A stretch of DNA of 64,000 bases from Hoplostethus atlanticus (GCA_034670405.1 JAXDDX010000012.1:2315001-2379000); one strand, 5' to 3'. Positions 1-22,008 are shown, numbered from the stretch's first letter. The notes: generated from the sequence alone by a model not told the origin. Translations and numbers: made by a program.

Positions 1-1905
1 TCTGTGTCATGCTCATAGGATGTGAGTATCAGCAACATGACAAAGTGAAATAATCCTATTTTCCTTCGCTTCAGACCTGCAGAAATGTATTTTTACAAAC
101 AATTTGAACTACTTTATCCAGCAGCCAGTGCTGCAGACCTGGGTGAACTAGTTTTTACATGGTTTGTTTTATTCTCCATAGGTGCAAGATGGAGTGGTGG
201 AGTTTGCCAGATAGGACATTGCAAAGTAGCCACAAAGTATAGACAATCACAGCAAAGTCTCTGAAATGCAGCTTACTATACCTTTCTGCGATTGACAACT
301 TACCTGATACTGTCTGAATTGTCCTGATGAAGTCAATCTGGTACTAAAGTTAATACAAAGAATTTCAAAAATGCTATTTGACCCACGTGTAGCCCGATCA
401 ACTGTGAAATGTCATTGAAAGTGTTGAAAGATAAGAAGAAGCGTTTATTAAAAAAGATATGAGTATTAATGCAGTCATCACCTGTAATAGAGGCCAGATG
501 AGATAAATCCTCATGTTTTTCATTCATATCAACACAGATATGACTTTAGGTCAGAGTGGCTGGGTGGTGAGTCATCAGTCGAGTCAAAAGTGGAACTGGA
601 TTTGTTTTGGATATATTTGACTTTAATTATGAGGCTTTTCCAAAATCAAACACTTTGTTGGAATATTTTCCTCTTTTAGCTCATGTTGAACTTTCTGCAC
701 CCAGAAGTCACCATAGCAGGGATCGTTTTACACCGGGTGGCACCAATTAAACCACATCAGGAGTGGGTTTGTTTTTTTTCATTTCATACAACTCACTTCA
801 ATATTACATTCAGAATTGATACGGCAGGCTGGAGAAAGCTATAGATCATGTCTTTCATTATGAAAAGATACCAGCTAATGATTCCATAATAAGTTCCATC
901 ACCAGGGGATCGTAATATAACAGTATGAAGACGCTTATCAACTCAGCTTCCTCCCCGTGAAGTAATTTCCTGTGCGGGCTGGCAGGAGCCCGGTCTCCAT
1001 TAATTAGATGAACGACAAGATGACAAAATGATTATGGCGTTTAAAAGTAGTTCCTAGTCTAAACAGCAATTGAATGGTTGTTTTTCTGCAGTTAAGGCCC
1101 GGTAACGTCCCATATGACCTTCAATTAGTTGTTGCTTATGCTTTTGATTGTTTGCTTTATCAATATAGTCGGCTTTATACACTGTTTATTAAAGCAAAGA
1201 CATGGTAAACAAAACAGGGGAAAAACAGAAGAATTTGAGGCATTAAAACAACAATATAACTGTGCCATTAAATCCTGTTTTAAACTCTGTCCTGTGGAGA
1301 CAGTTCTGCATTAACCTGGACAGGAAATGATTCACCACGGGCCACCGGGCCAATACAATCCCCCTCATTGTACTAAAAGGTTTTGAAGTGCGCCATCAAA
1401 GTACCGCGGGCCCTCTGAAGTATAAAACATGATGATGGATGTTCTACATTTCACTGTGTGTCTGGCCTGGATTCAAATGGATTTAAAGTTTGTGTCAAAT
1501 ATCTGAACTGCTTGTTGTTACTTACGACTTGTTCTTGATTACATCAGGTATAGGTGGAGATGCATTGTGTTCATTGCAACACACACACACACACAAACAC
1601 ACAGGTCGGTTTCAGTCGGTGATGTGGACAATGATGGGAGCTGACAGAGGGTGAAAGGTTAGCAGGATCCAACATGACAACAGGATGAAACCAGAGAGGC
1701 TCATGAGGGATGGGACACGATACACACTCTCCTCTGGCTCAACACTTTTAGATCAGTACAGTGTCTGGTTTCGCTTCCTTTACAGAGCAGTGGTTTTTAA
1801 AGTAGTGCTACGATTATAAACATCATAAATAAGTATCATCTTATAGACTATAATACCGCAGTGGTATATGCATGTAATTGCTATACAGTATAGTGAGAGC
1901 TTCAT

Positions 1906-1995
1906 GGTGTCCTAGTTGCTCAGTGGGTACTGTACATCATAGATTTGAATCAGGCTCACAACCCCTGACCATTGTTGCTCATCATACTCTATCTT
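1906..1995 (+). repeat. Probable decayed tRNA-derived SINE fragment
   Basis: The head GGTGTCCTAGTTGCTCAGTG followed about 30 bases later by GATTTGAATCAGGC resembles the A-box/B-box spacing of tRNA-derived SINEs. It is strongly diverged and has no clear tail, so the family cannot be named. Confidence 0.35.
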
Positions 1996-2023
1996 CCCTA
2001 AATCACTCTAGGCTGTAAAACTG

Positions 2024-2157
2024 AAAAATACTAAAAGAAAATACTAAAAAAAATACGCAAAAAAATACGAAGAAAATACTAAAAAATACTAACAAAATAT
2101 TAAAAAATACAGGAAAATACAAAAAAAAAAAAACACAAAACAAATACAAAAAATATC
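2024..2157 (+). repeat. A-rich degenerate tandem repeat (AAAATACTA-like unit)
   Basis: The motif AAAATACTA and close variants recur about ten times, passing into a poly-A run with scattered C and T. It is an imperfect minisatellite in the intron, about 200 bases upstream of the S6 exon. Confidence 0.75.
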
Positions 2158-2364
2158 ATTTTTTTCACTAAATACAATAAGTTTTTTTGGTCTTGATGAC
2201 ATTGGTGTAGAGACATACTGACGGCTGAGTTTCACAGTATACGGTACATACACACCATGCTGACGCACATGGCACAAGGACCACACATTTCCTCATCCAT
2301 CCTTCCTTCCCACCTCTGACTCACTCGACCCCTCTCTCCTCTCTCCCCTGTCTCTCTCCTCTAG

Positions 2365-11913
<9,549 letters not shown>

Positions 11914-12380
11914 GGAGGAAGAGGAGGGGGAGGAGAGAGGGATGGAGGGAGGGATGAGTACAGGGAGAAAGGGAGGGGGGGTCGTTTTACCCTGACTCAT
12001 GCACTCCCTCCCTTTTCCCCCGATCCTCTCGGCACTTTGGAGATGAGCAGGCACAAAAGGAGGCATTCTCTCACCCATCAACCCTCTGGACTCCGGCCAG
12101 GACGCACAGCTATCTTCACCGTTGAAATCTCACCTCTGGCCTCTCAAGTAAGGACACACCGCTCAGGAGGAGTGGAGCCAGGCGGTCGGGGGGTCTAGGG
12201 AGGGGTGGAGGCTTCTCTCTCTTTCTTCCAGGAGCCCACACAAAGCATCTGGAGCTTTCTGAACTCCACACTGGTATAACCACACCTTTAACCAAAACAA
12301 CAAACAGAGCAGAGAGGGCCTCCGCCTCTTACTGAACACAACTCAGTCCGGTCCGGTCTGACCACTCAGTCGTCCTGACA

Positions 12381-12382
<2 letters not shown>

Positions 12383-12419
<37 letters not shown>
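12383..12419 (+). repeat. (AC)n microsatellite in presumed 3' UTR
   Basis: A pure AC dinucleotide run of about 37 bases. Confidence 0.95.
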
Positions 12420-12421
<2 letters not shown>

Positions 12422-13259
12422 AATGACTGCTAACCTGTAGACAAATCCCTTTACTGCTGTATCCAGTGTTGGATGACTGACAAGAAGAAGCAACGACGAC
12501 GATGAACAGAGTAACGACAAAACAAGTAGCCATTTAAGTCTTGCACTGAAAATCCTATTGATAGAATTATTATTGTACTCTACATGTCCGTGGCGCTTCC
12601 GATAAAACAAACAGACAAACAAACTGGTTGGAAAACTGTAGTGTTAGCTGGCCTAACAGGAAACCTGCTGTCTGGTCCCGTCATTGGTTCCTTCCCCCTG
12701 ATGTCCTGCCCCAAGAGGCAGAGCCAAGGCCCCCCAAGAGCACACTGGATTGGCTGGTTTGCACCTCAGGGGTGGGGACTGGAGGGTTAAAAGCCATGAA
12801 TTTCTTGATGAACATATCAGATACCCTATCATGATCCTTGTACAGATTTACTCGTGAGTGGAGAACATATGGCATGCTCGGGCAGCGTCTTAAACTGGTG
12901 AACTGGCAAACTTACAGGTTTACTACAGGAGAGTCGCCCCGCAACAGCTAACCAAGTCTTTAATACAAGCAGCAAACTCCAGCTTTCTTTGTTGACACCC
13001 AATTTCATGAGTGATGACGTGTGACTGCATTTACCCATTAGTGGCGGGGGGGAAAAAATAGCAGAAAAGCATCATGAAACATCAGCAGTAATATGATATT
13101 GGCCTACTTTGATTTCCAAAATGTGATCGAACCACGTGCATGAAGAAGAAAAGGTTATTCTAAGTTATTATCATGGTTTACCATCATTGAATTTGCTACC
13201 TCAGATTTCTTTGGTCCTTACATTTCTCACCTGAGCAGGCACCCAGAATCCTGTCACCT

Positions 13260-13267
13260 TGTATATA
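13260..13267 (+). promoter_or_regulatory. Pumilio-type element TGTATATA
   Basis: Matches the UGUANAUA consensus of Pumilio-family RNA-binding proteins within the presumed 3' UTR. An eight-base match is expected by chance in several kilobases, so it is only suggestive. Confidence 0.3.
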
Positions 13268-14199
13268 CCAGTCTGTCATGTGATACATATACCAGTTTGC
13301 CAGTTTACAATGACCAGCCGAATGCGCCATTATTCTATGTACAGTACAATATGCAAACACTGGCAAGAAGAGATGAGTGAGTGAGCTTTAATCTTATTGT
13401 GTGTGATATAAGTTCAGGTCAGCTTTTTATGTGTGTGTTTGTTTTTGTCTTTTAGTCTGCAGAGCATGGCTTAGTTTCTTTGCCTCCATACACTGTGGAT
13501 TTTCATTTTCAGGACAAATCTGTTTTCTTTGCCCCGATTTTTAATGGCTGTCTAAACAGGAAAATGTCAGATTCCATGTTTGTTTGTTTTTGCAGAAAAG
13601 ATCACGTCACCATATGGTTGTAAAAAGACTTGAGTTTGCAGAAGGCGACCTGGCAGTAGCCTTGCAAGTATTTTGACTAAGACAGCAATAGTGAGCTCCA
13701 GTAGGGAAAAGGGTAATGTGTACTGTAGCACCGTTGCTTTTTGGAGTGATGCGTTTTCAAGTTCAGTGTTTGCTTCTTCACATTTCCTTCCTCATGTTTG
13801 AAGTGGGGGGTGTCCTATACAAATCTGTGACTTGGTCCAGTTCGTTTGTCTGAAGTACTGTGATGCTCAGACACGTCGGTTGCTAAACTTTATTTGTATG
13901 GCAACACAAAGTCTGGAGGGTGCAGGGAACGCAGCACGCATGCAGGTGGGTGAACTGGCGAGAACCATACACCTGTCGGCTTGGCGGTGAACCCAACACA
14001 GCCCACTGAGATTCCTCATTCAACACATTACACTAAACAAAGGAACAAGGGAAGATCATGTGCAGAAGTAATCATTGAACTGGGAACATCTTCAGTCCAG
14101 TCCTCCACCTTTGATCTTCCCCCATGGTACTATCTGACATGCTTGGTCAAACCATCGGTCAGTCTCAGGATACGTTTGGACCTGTCAAATAGAGAATCA

Positions 14200-14205
14200 A
14201 ATAAA
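14200..14205 (+). promoter_or_regulatory. Candidate internal polyadenylation signal AATAAA
   Basis: A canonical AATAAA is followed within about 20 bases by a T-rich stretch (GTTTCCTTTCTTTG). It would give a 3' UTR of about 2.3 kb. Confidence 0.35.
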
Positions 14206-15389
14206 GTTTCCTTTCTTTGTAATCTTTCCTTTGACTTCACCCATAGGTGGTCAGTGAGCAGGAGTAGAAGAAATAGGCTCTAGGTTCTAGATGAACTAAG
14301 TAGTGTCCTAATATTGGGGTTGATTCACTTCCAATTTAATTGCATCAAGAAGAATACTATGAATACTATGCATACTATGAATTACTGTATATCTAAAAAA
14401 AAGCACATCATTTTCCCAATATGATATTATGGCATGGTAAAAAGCCACTGTCTTGACAGATATTAGGGTCCTGATTTCACAGTAAAGGACAACTAGAGAC
14501 GTCACGTCAACTTTTATATTGGTGCTATATTTACAAGTTTCTACTCAATCTACTCAACGCTAAACTTTTTGCTGAGAAATTAATCACAGTTCCACTCAGC
14601 ACTTTTAAATTGGATAAAATGCAGGTGAATTGACCCCCATTGGTTACCCTCTGAGTAACCATGTGCTCTCAACTCTACTCACTTGAAAAGTCTGCAAAGA
14701 AAATGGCCGCTGACATGCAGTTCAGATTCAATCATCAGTGACATTTAGACTCAACCTTAACATTTAAACCTATATAATAATGAGAGCAGGTGCAATGTTA
14801 GCCAGTTAAAGGGGAATTTCACCGAAAAAAAAGACTCCTAGGTGTTATAAAAGACATTTTCTGAAAAAGTTCCTGCTTTTTCTCATCAGTTTTTAATCAT
14901 GAGCTCTCATGATCGAGTAAAATTCAAACCGATGCCATCTTCGAATTGCCTTGGCTGAGATTGCTGCAAGAAGATGTTATGGATAGGAACTTTCCTGTAC
15001 ATTAAACAGAAATAATAACAACTGAAAAATGATTGATGACGTTTGATAGCACCCATATATAGGGTAGGTAGTTTCACCTCCATCTAATGTATTTAGTGCT
15101 GCAGGGCATCAGTATATAAAATAGAGATATTTAAAAAAAGACTAAGGAATCAGGACTGTCCATAATATTGTACTGCAGCCTCCTCCGCCAATGCAATTCA
15201 TTGATATCATAGGATTGCATTGTCCTTTGTCTCATAACTCAAAACCAACCGACAGAAAAGCAGCTCAGGATATCTCAGCGTAACGTCTGCCTTTGCAGGA
15301 TTACAACATAAAACTCAATTTGTTTGGAGCTCCCCTGTTAGTGCAGAATTGTGACGATTGTATTTTACTACTTGCTGGTCTAAGCTATT

Positions 15390-15403
15390 TTATTTATTTA
15401 TTT
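15390..15403 (+). promoter_or_regulatory. AU-rich element (overlapping ATTTA pentamers)
   Basis: TTATTTATTTATTT holds overlapping UUAUUUAUU nonamers, the class II AU-rich element core. It is meaningful only if the transcript extends this far. Confidence 0.4.
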
Positions 15404-15616
15404 GATTTTAGGAATTGTTTGTCTGTAGATTGTACCTAATATGATTTATAACTTAAATAAGCGGAAGGTAAGGGAGGCAGCGAGCCAAGGCTCTTCGGTG
15501 TAAACATTTCTCCCCATGTTTTTGTGTTCATTTGTTTATTTGGATGAAATTTATGTTAGTACAACCATTCTAGGTGTTTAACAAGATGACTATATGTGCT
15601 TGGCGAGTGTTGCACT

Positions 15617-15640
15617 TTATTATTATTATTATTATTATTA
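15617..15640 (+). repeat. (TTA)n trinucleotide repeat
   Basis: About eight TTA units in AT-rich sequence of the presumed 3' UTR. Confidence 0.9.
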
Positions 15641-17098
15641 CACTATCAGTATATTGTTATTCCTTACATCACCATGCATGAGGTTCAAAACTGATGAATC
15701 CCCAAATGCAGAAAAAGCCACATTTTTGTTTGTGGCCGTAACTTTAATAATTCATGTCAATGTCTTTGCCTCTACAGTAATTGGACCCTGTGGCTGTATG
15801 TACGCAGTTGATGTCATGCTTTGTAAAGGTGCACTTTAGTATTGAACCAAAGCAAGTGAACACTGTAAAAAAAAAAAAGAAAAAGAAATTGGTGACATTT
15901 TAAAATCACATGTAGTTCAGCTTCTTTGGGACATTTAAGTCAAAAGAATGAATGTTGACAATTATAATTTGACTTGAATGAAATATGGAACGCAGCTGGA
16001 TAATCTGTGGTTTTATAGTTGAACCAATACAACTTTTTACAGTAATGGAAGCGATTTGGTTAGGAAAACTTGAACCCAGAGCGTTACTGTAAATGTGAGG
16101 GTGGTCTGTACACTGTCAAAAGTGATTCTAGCTACTTTCAAAAAAGATCAATCAACAATGTACACCAGCTCCTAAATAGGAAATAGCCTATAGTGCACAT
16201 GCATCGTAATGTTTTACGTTACCTCTACTTCCAATTACGTTTCATTATGTTTCAATGTCTGCACAATATATCATAGCTGAGGACATTTCTGGCTGCAGCT
16301 TTACAGTACAAAGGTTGTCTTTTTGCTAGCATCACTTTTCTCCAGTGTTCTGTAACTAAAATGTTTGGTTGCATCATGGCTGTCCAGAGCTGATAAGCTG
16401 ACATTGACCAAATCTACTGAGTTCTTCTTACTACTGAGTCCCATGTGCTTCTTGCTGTGTGTTCTTATTTGGTTGATGCATTTGTTTTATTTGTTTCAAT
16501 ACCCATTTCATTGTTTCCCACCTGCCTGTGGTCACCAAGCGTCTTGCCCCGCCAGCCTGCATTTGCATGATCCAGGAGAGTTTATACTTAAAAAAATACT
16601 TTTATTCTGCCACATTGTGCATTTTAAGTCAAGTAATAATTTACACTGAACTTTCTTGCATCCGCATCTTGAGTTGCACCCATGAAACTGGTCTGGGTTT
16701 TATTTATTTTTGCTCCCTGTAACCCTCTGAGTGGCTGATTTTCAGAGGCGGGCTCTCCTCACCATCTCACGTACTGTAGCGAGTGTTTCAGTAGTGTTCA
16801 ATAATAGTCACCTAGTGGCCTGAACTGTATCTTTACATTCATAACTATGACCTCAACGCTAGAATGTGGTTGTCGGCTCTTTGACCTTGTACGTGACTTA
16901 GGGAAATATCCAATACTAGACAATACGCATTATGTACTGCATACTGCATATTATACCAGTAGAGGGTTCACTTTGAGGAGGGGGGGGTGGGTGTGGGGGG
17001 TCATATGGTGGTTTGACTTCGATTTTTCCATTTGCACCCACACACACTCACACGCACATAAATACACCTTTAACACTCAGCTGCATGCTCAACACGCA

Positions 17099-17101
<3 letters not shown>

Positions 17102-17164
<63 letters not shown>
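17102..17164 (+). repeat. (CA)n microsatellite
   Basis: A pure 63-base CA run, flanked by shorter interrupted CA tracts at 17030-17100 and 17165-17215. Confidence 0.97.
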
Positions 17165-17167
<3 letters not shown>

Positions 17168-17372
17168 AAAACACACTCAGCACCTTCACCTGCACACACA
17201 CCTATACACACCTATCTTAATGGCTCTTCCATTCTGCTGAGCTCTTTTCAGCTCTGTTCAACTTTCTATGAGGTACGACAGACACCGGTCCCGTATTTGT
17301 AGATATTTTGAGCACTTGGGGGTTTTTTGGTACCGTTTACACAACACTGGATCTGCTCTGTCACTCTTTGCC

Positions 17373-17380
17373 TGTACATA
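17373..17380 (+). promoter_or_regulatory. Pumilio-type element TGTACATA
   Basis: A UGUANAUA match about 120 bases before the AATAAA cluster, a usual position for such sites near a 3' end. Confidence 0.35.
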
Positions 17381-17492
17381 CCAACTTCTACTTGTAAAGG
17401 AATCAAACTCTTTGGCACTCGTATAGCCAGCACTATGCAGAAACTGAAAAATTTCTTTGGCATGCTTTGAAATGCAGAATACTGTAGAGGAA

Positions 17493-17511
17493 AATAAACT
17501 AAATAAATAAA
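17493..17511 (+). promoter_or_regulatory. Cluster of three AATAAA polyadenylation signals
   Basis: AATAAA occurs at 17493, 17502 and 17506 within 19 bases, followed by T-rich sequence. It is the strongest candidate for the distal end of the ERG channel transcript, giving a 3' UTR of about 5.6 kb. Confidence 0.5.
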
Positions 17512-17587
17512 GTCCGCTCTAATTTCTTAAAATAATCATGTTAATGAGAAAAAGATGTTAATAATATTGTTCGTAACAACGGCAGAT

Positions 17588-17626
17588 ATGATGAGGATGA
17601 TGATGACGATGATGATGATGATGATA
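17588..17626 (+). repeat. (GAT)n trinucleotide repeat
   Basis: An imperfect GAT run with GAC and GAG interruptions, about 39 bases. Confidence 0.9.
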
Positions 17627-19245
17627 AAGCTAAAAACTTAATATTGTGCACATTTTTACTTGCATGCTGCACTGAAAATCATTCAGCGATGAGGGTTTGA
17701 TGTGCAAAGCAACTGATTTTTGCTGTATGCTTGCAAACTGTGTGTAGGGTGAAACACTGAATACTTCCAGGTTACGGGAGAGTCATATATATATAAATAC
17801 ATAGTACTTCCAGGTCATGGAAGAGAGGGATATTGAACAGTTGCAAATTCTAGTGATCCTAGAAGATACAATATTATATTGTATATTTGTATCTTTGGTT
17901 TCAAACCACTGTAAAAGAGGGATGTGTGTGTGGCAGTCCTGGGCAGAGCAACAGCTGACTACTTCCCAAATATCAAGGAGCGCTTGATTCAGCTTATCTG
18001 GGCAGGGAATGTTTCCACTGTTCATGGAAGTTAAATCAAGTGCACCTAAAATATTTCAAATCTAGCTTTTGCCCAGGCAGAATGGGGCTACACTCTTTAA
18101 AAGAATGTATTATTTTCAACACCTCTGTGAGTTGGGACAACACCTAACTTCTTTTAAATGCATGCTGTGTTAAAATGTGTAAATAATAGACACCTTTAAC
18201 ACGGGTTTTGCTGAAAAATAACATGAGATGTGTGGTTTCACAAAATACATTCATGATGTTTTGAAAATAGCACATCCTTTTTAAGAGTGCATGCTCTATG
18301 GCAGCCCCATCATGAAAGGCCTACAGGATCTGGAATATTGAGTTAACTCTAGTTATAATAGTGGGCCCGGCCAATGGAGTGCTTATAAACGTTAATGATA
18401 CTTGATCCATATCAAACATTAAAGAAAGCTAGAAGGATAAATGGTGAAGCTCCAGGTCCTGATTGTGTGATAGCATTATCAATGGTTGAACTTTATAAAA
18501 TTTCAAAAATATTTCTTTCAATAAACCTCTTTGAAAGCAAAACCAAGATGTCTGGTGTGATTCTTGTGACATTTGTTTGGAGTTAGTCTGTGAAGTAATT
18601 CATATCAAAGAATAAGAATGACTTAATTTACTGAAAAAGTTAAAACTACCAAAAATGTGTTATTTACCATGAGCTTACACCACCAGCGCTGGTGTTCCTT
18701 CCTAACTCCTGAAAATAATGTTAAAAGCAGTCAAGTTGTAGTCTTCACATGTACCATTTTGCATCCCCAGTTAAATCACTTGGTCCTGGCATCACCAAAG
18801 TGCTTACTGGAGACACAAAACCATACCATCAAACACCACCTTGGCTGATCAGTTATAACAATAACAGATTCTATGGTGAGAATGGTGATAAATATGTTGC
18901 AGCCTAATCACAAAAGGTATTTGAAAATGATGACGTCCCACTATGAAATGTCAGTATGCCAATGACAGACCCCTAAGCAGGAAGAGCACATGAAGGCTGC
19001 AAGTGAGGTTCACCCATTTGGTCACAAGGGGGCGATATAAACCAAGCTTTTGGATATATAATAATATCTAACGTTTGGAAGAAATGTCTACATCATTTAT
19101 AGACATTTTTATTTGACATAAACTACATTTGATGTTTTACATTGTTTTTAAACATTTAAAGATTTAAGATTAGTGTCACTGAGATGAAAGATAGTTATAT
19201 AGAAAGATAAATAGTTAAAGGATAGTAAATAGTAAATAGTAAAAG

Positions 19246-19375
19246 GATTCATTCATTAATTTTCTTCACCAGCTTCCTATTCCTATTCAGGGTCAACGGG
19301 GGCTGGAGCCTATCCCAGCATGCATTAGGAAACTACCTGGACAGGTTGCCAGTCCATCATAGGGCGTTTAGGAAT
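19246..19375 (+). repeat. Dispersed fish repeat (CAGGGTCAACGGGGGCTGGAG type)
   Basis: The order ATTCATTAATTTTCTTCACC, GGGTCAACGGGGGCTGGAGC, CTATCCCAGCATGCATTAGG and GACAGGTTGCCAGTCCATCA is that of a very common dispersed repeat in fish genomes. I do not assign a class. The copy is diverged and short. Confidence 0.55.
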
Positions 19376-19769
19376 TTAGCCAGATGAATTTCCTTGCTTA
19401 ATTAGTTATATTGGAAATATAGTATAGGCAGAGGCCTGTTCAGTTTACCTGCTTTATACAGGCAGCCTGTAGTTTATCTGCTGCATCTGAATAAAGCTAT
19501 ACAAGCAAAATTGTTTTATTCAGTCAAAATAGTGAGAATATGACTTCAAATAATGGTTGTGCTAGAATAAACCATGTTCAGTTGTTACCAAGTGTTAGCC
19601 AAGAATAAATAAAACTAAATATTATATAACTTACTACTACTTTAAACCTGGTCCACCCTAACGTAATCGAGTTTAAATGGGAATTTAAAAGTATTTAACT
19701 CGTGTCATTTTAATTTCCTGCCTGAGTCTTTTGTAAAGTAAAGCTAATTCCTCTCATCCCAGTGACATT

Positions 19770-20074
19770 CCGGTGATTTGGGCGGTATGGTGGAGTCTTC
19801 CTGGGCCGTGGCCGTATCCAGAGTCCGTTCCCCCCGGCGATTGGACCTGCACCGTCCCGTAAAAGGAGTCAAACTTCTCCATTGTACGCGCCAGGTGTCC
19901 GTCAAAAGTGCATTTAGTGACGACCAACGCTTGGTCTGGGATTCTGAAGCTGCGATTGGACGAAAATAACGTCACTCTGACCTGATCGCCATTTTTATTG
20001 GGTAGAACGGGAGCCAATCAGTAATCTCGGATTTTGATTGGATCAGAGTTTCAACGGTTTGCTAGTTTGCGGCC
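19770..20074 (+). promoter_or_regulatory. CpG-bearing promoter with five CCAAT boxes (MAP4-like gene)
   Basis: A sharp rise in CpG content contains ATTGG/CCAAT boxes at 19840-19844, 19955-19959, 19997-20001, 20014-20018 and 20037-20041. It also has a CRE-like AACGTCAC at 19968-19975 and a YY1-like GCCATTTT near 19988. Such NF-Y-rich, TATA-less islands are typical of broadly expressed vertebrate promoters. It lies directly upstream of a segment ending in a strong splice donor. Because most CCAAT boxes are in reverse orientation and frames are open on both strands, transcription in both directions is possible. Confidence 0.7.
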
Positions 20075-20164
20075 ACCATAGTACACTCACGGGAGGGCGG
20101 ATCATAGTGGTGACAGCGACGCTCGGAGACACCCTACAAACTGTCAAAAAGCAGACAACTGACG
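20075..20164 (+). other. map4: Probable non-coding first exon of the MAP4-like gene
   Basis: The 3' boundary is defined by CTGACG followed by the donor GTGAGT at 20165; the 5' end is only estimated from the promoter. No long plus-strand ATG frame is used here. When joined to the next exon (CCATGGCAG) its last base G supplies the -3 purine of the start codon, giving a good GCCATGG context. That fit supports the pairing, but it has not been verified by transcript data. Confidence 0.6.
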
Positions 20165-21530
20165 GTGAGTCAACTCGAAATAAACGTTATGTTTTATCTC
20201 CGGTGTCTGGAAACGTACACTGTATGCGGTGGGCGCGGTGTTCCTCGGCGAGCGGTTGAATTTTCAGAAGCAGTGAAATGACGGTGATTTTGGATGAGTG
20301 ATCTCACAGCACGCATCACAGCGATGGTGTACTGGTGTAGGCTAATGATGCCTTCAGGTGCTCCTTGTAAACTCCTAGTTCACTGCTCTGACCTCGGAAA
20401 TACGTCTTGTCGCATATTCAAGGGCTTTTGGTCGGATAATACCATAATAGGCCCTGTAACGACTGCTGTTTGGGGGTGGCTGTATTTTTTGTCTGTTTTT
20501 TTTGAAACTCAAACAGAGCACAGCAGAGCTACGTTGTTCTATGGTGGCAAAATGAAGAGAAGAATATGCAACAGGAATGCAATTGGTGTTTTTATTCATT
20601 TGTTTTGTTTTATTAGTTTTTATCAGCCGAACGTTGTTGTTCACGTCATCCCTTTACTATCAGTGGTTGACTCGCCTTCTGTGCTCTCTGCCCGGAAGAG
20701 AAAAGTCCAATTCCCCAGTCATATTTACCACGTTGTTAGGTTGTTCATGTACGGTGTTTATAATTCCGATATTTGTGATAGCATTTTAAGGCAGCAGAAG
20801 TGCACACGGTGAAGTTGCACTGTCACAGAGAGCGAGGCAATGGCAAAGTTATGCAAGGAAGGTTGACTCCCCTCTCTCTCCCTCTGTCTCTCCCTCTTTC
20901 TCTCCCTCTTTCTCTCTCACACACATTGCTTCTACTGATTTACTGTCTGAACTGGCAATAATGAGAATTGAACAGAAACAGCTTATTGATTGGCAGTGTG
21001 ATCATAGTTAGCCTCCATATAGCCCTCTGCTTGTATGGGCTTATTTCATACACAAAGCACCACTATTGTTATTAATATTAGTAGTAGCAGTATTAGTACT
21101 TCTTTATCATCAGCATACTTGCCTGTTGATGATTAATCAATATTGAAGGGATACAGGTACTGTCTATGGCACTGTTTGGCATTCATCATTCCTTATCATT
21201 GGCATCGTGTACTGCTCGCGATACAGGAAGATAAGCTTCTCTACTGTTGCACGTATTTCAATTCTCTCTGGATAAGTGCATTTATTAAAAGGCTAAATTT
21301 AAGCCATACATGTGTCATTGTTACACAATAACTATCTAACAATATCTATCATTTTATCTAACAATAAAGCAACGACTGTGCTAACCACTAGCGCAGAGTT
21401 AGTCATACAACGTTTTACATGTTGAATGAGACGTTGTATTGGTGTGAGTTGAAAACGTTCTTGCTGCATTGTGTTTCAAAGTGCAAGTTCAAGAGTGTTT
21501 CCATGAGCCATAAACTTGCTATGCACTGGT

Positions 21531-21538
<8 letters not shown>

Positions 21539-21612
<74 letters not shown>
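21539..21612 (+). repeat. (AC)n microsatellite
   Basis: A pure 74-base AC run that makes spurious His-Thr frames and, on the minus strand, Cys-Val frames. Confidence 0.97.
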
Positions 21613-21615
<3 letters not shown>

Positions 21616-22008
21616 TATGTGTGAGTGACCTTTTCTCTGCACTGGAACATTTGAATACATTTTGCATTGGAAATTGATGATGGAAATGATAAGAGAAACA
21701 GCAGCAAATAGAGGATTATCTTTGTTATTAGAGAGGACTCTCTCTCTCTCTTTCTCTCCCTCCCTCCCTCTATCCAGATTACTCTCCAATCCTCCCCAGC
21801 CAGATTACTGAGCGGGGAATAAGAGGTGGGACTGATCTCAGGCCCTGAATTCATTATGGCCTCGGTCCAATCACATCCCTAAATGTCCCGTTGCTTGTTA
21901 CTTTGCAGTATGCCAGCAGAAGTGAGCAGGTATTAGGCCCCATAGTTATATCACATAGGTCGGAGGGGTTGTGTGTCTTGGGTCGGTCACCAACTGTCCC
22001 TTTGGCGG

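Larger units (their letters stand above)
1..2364 (+). other. Intron (or intron plus unseen sequence) upstream of the first visible ERG-channel exon
   Basis: No open frame here resembles the ERG pore, S5 or PAS regions, so this is read as the intron preceding the S6 exon, running off the left edge. It ends in a pyrimidine-rich acceptor (about 2317-2364). It contains a short CA repeat near 1580-1600, a SINE-like remnant near 1906-1995 and an A-rich degenerate repeat at 2024-2157. The part around 940-1420 is non-repetitive and holds several homeodomain-like TAATTA/ATTAG cores; nothing else is recognisable. Confidence 0.7.
11914..17530 (+). other. Probable long 3' UTR of the ERG channel gene
   Basis: No coding potential follows the stop, and the AT-rich sequence contains features typical of a 3' UTR: an internal AATAAA (14200-14205), Pumilio-type TGTANATA sites (13260-13267, 17373-17380), an AU-rich TTATTTATT element (15390-15403) and a terminal AATAAA cluster (17493-17511). 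It also holds CA repeats at 12383-12419 and 17102-17164 and an ATT repeat at 15617-15640. The extent is inferred: the transcript could end at 14.2 kb, near the A-rich run at 15867, or at 17.5 kb. Confidence 0.5.
17531..19769. other. Intergenic segment, no genes seen
   Basis: The sequence is AT-rich. It contains a GAT/GAC trinucleotide repeat at 17588-17626 and a dispersed fish repeat at 19246-19375. Short frames present show no recognisable domains. Confidence 0.7.

Noticed and set aside
19754..20017. Minus-strand 87-codon frame in the promoter island
   Set aside because: No domain is recognised, CpG-rich sequence tends to lack stops, and it lies over CCAAT boxes; kept only as a question in the promoter finding.
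20294..20812. 172-codon plus-strand frame near the start of MAP4-like intron 1
   Set aside because: No domain, no coding-like composition, and it lies between a clear first-exon donor and ordinary intron; probably chance.
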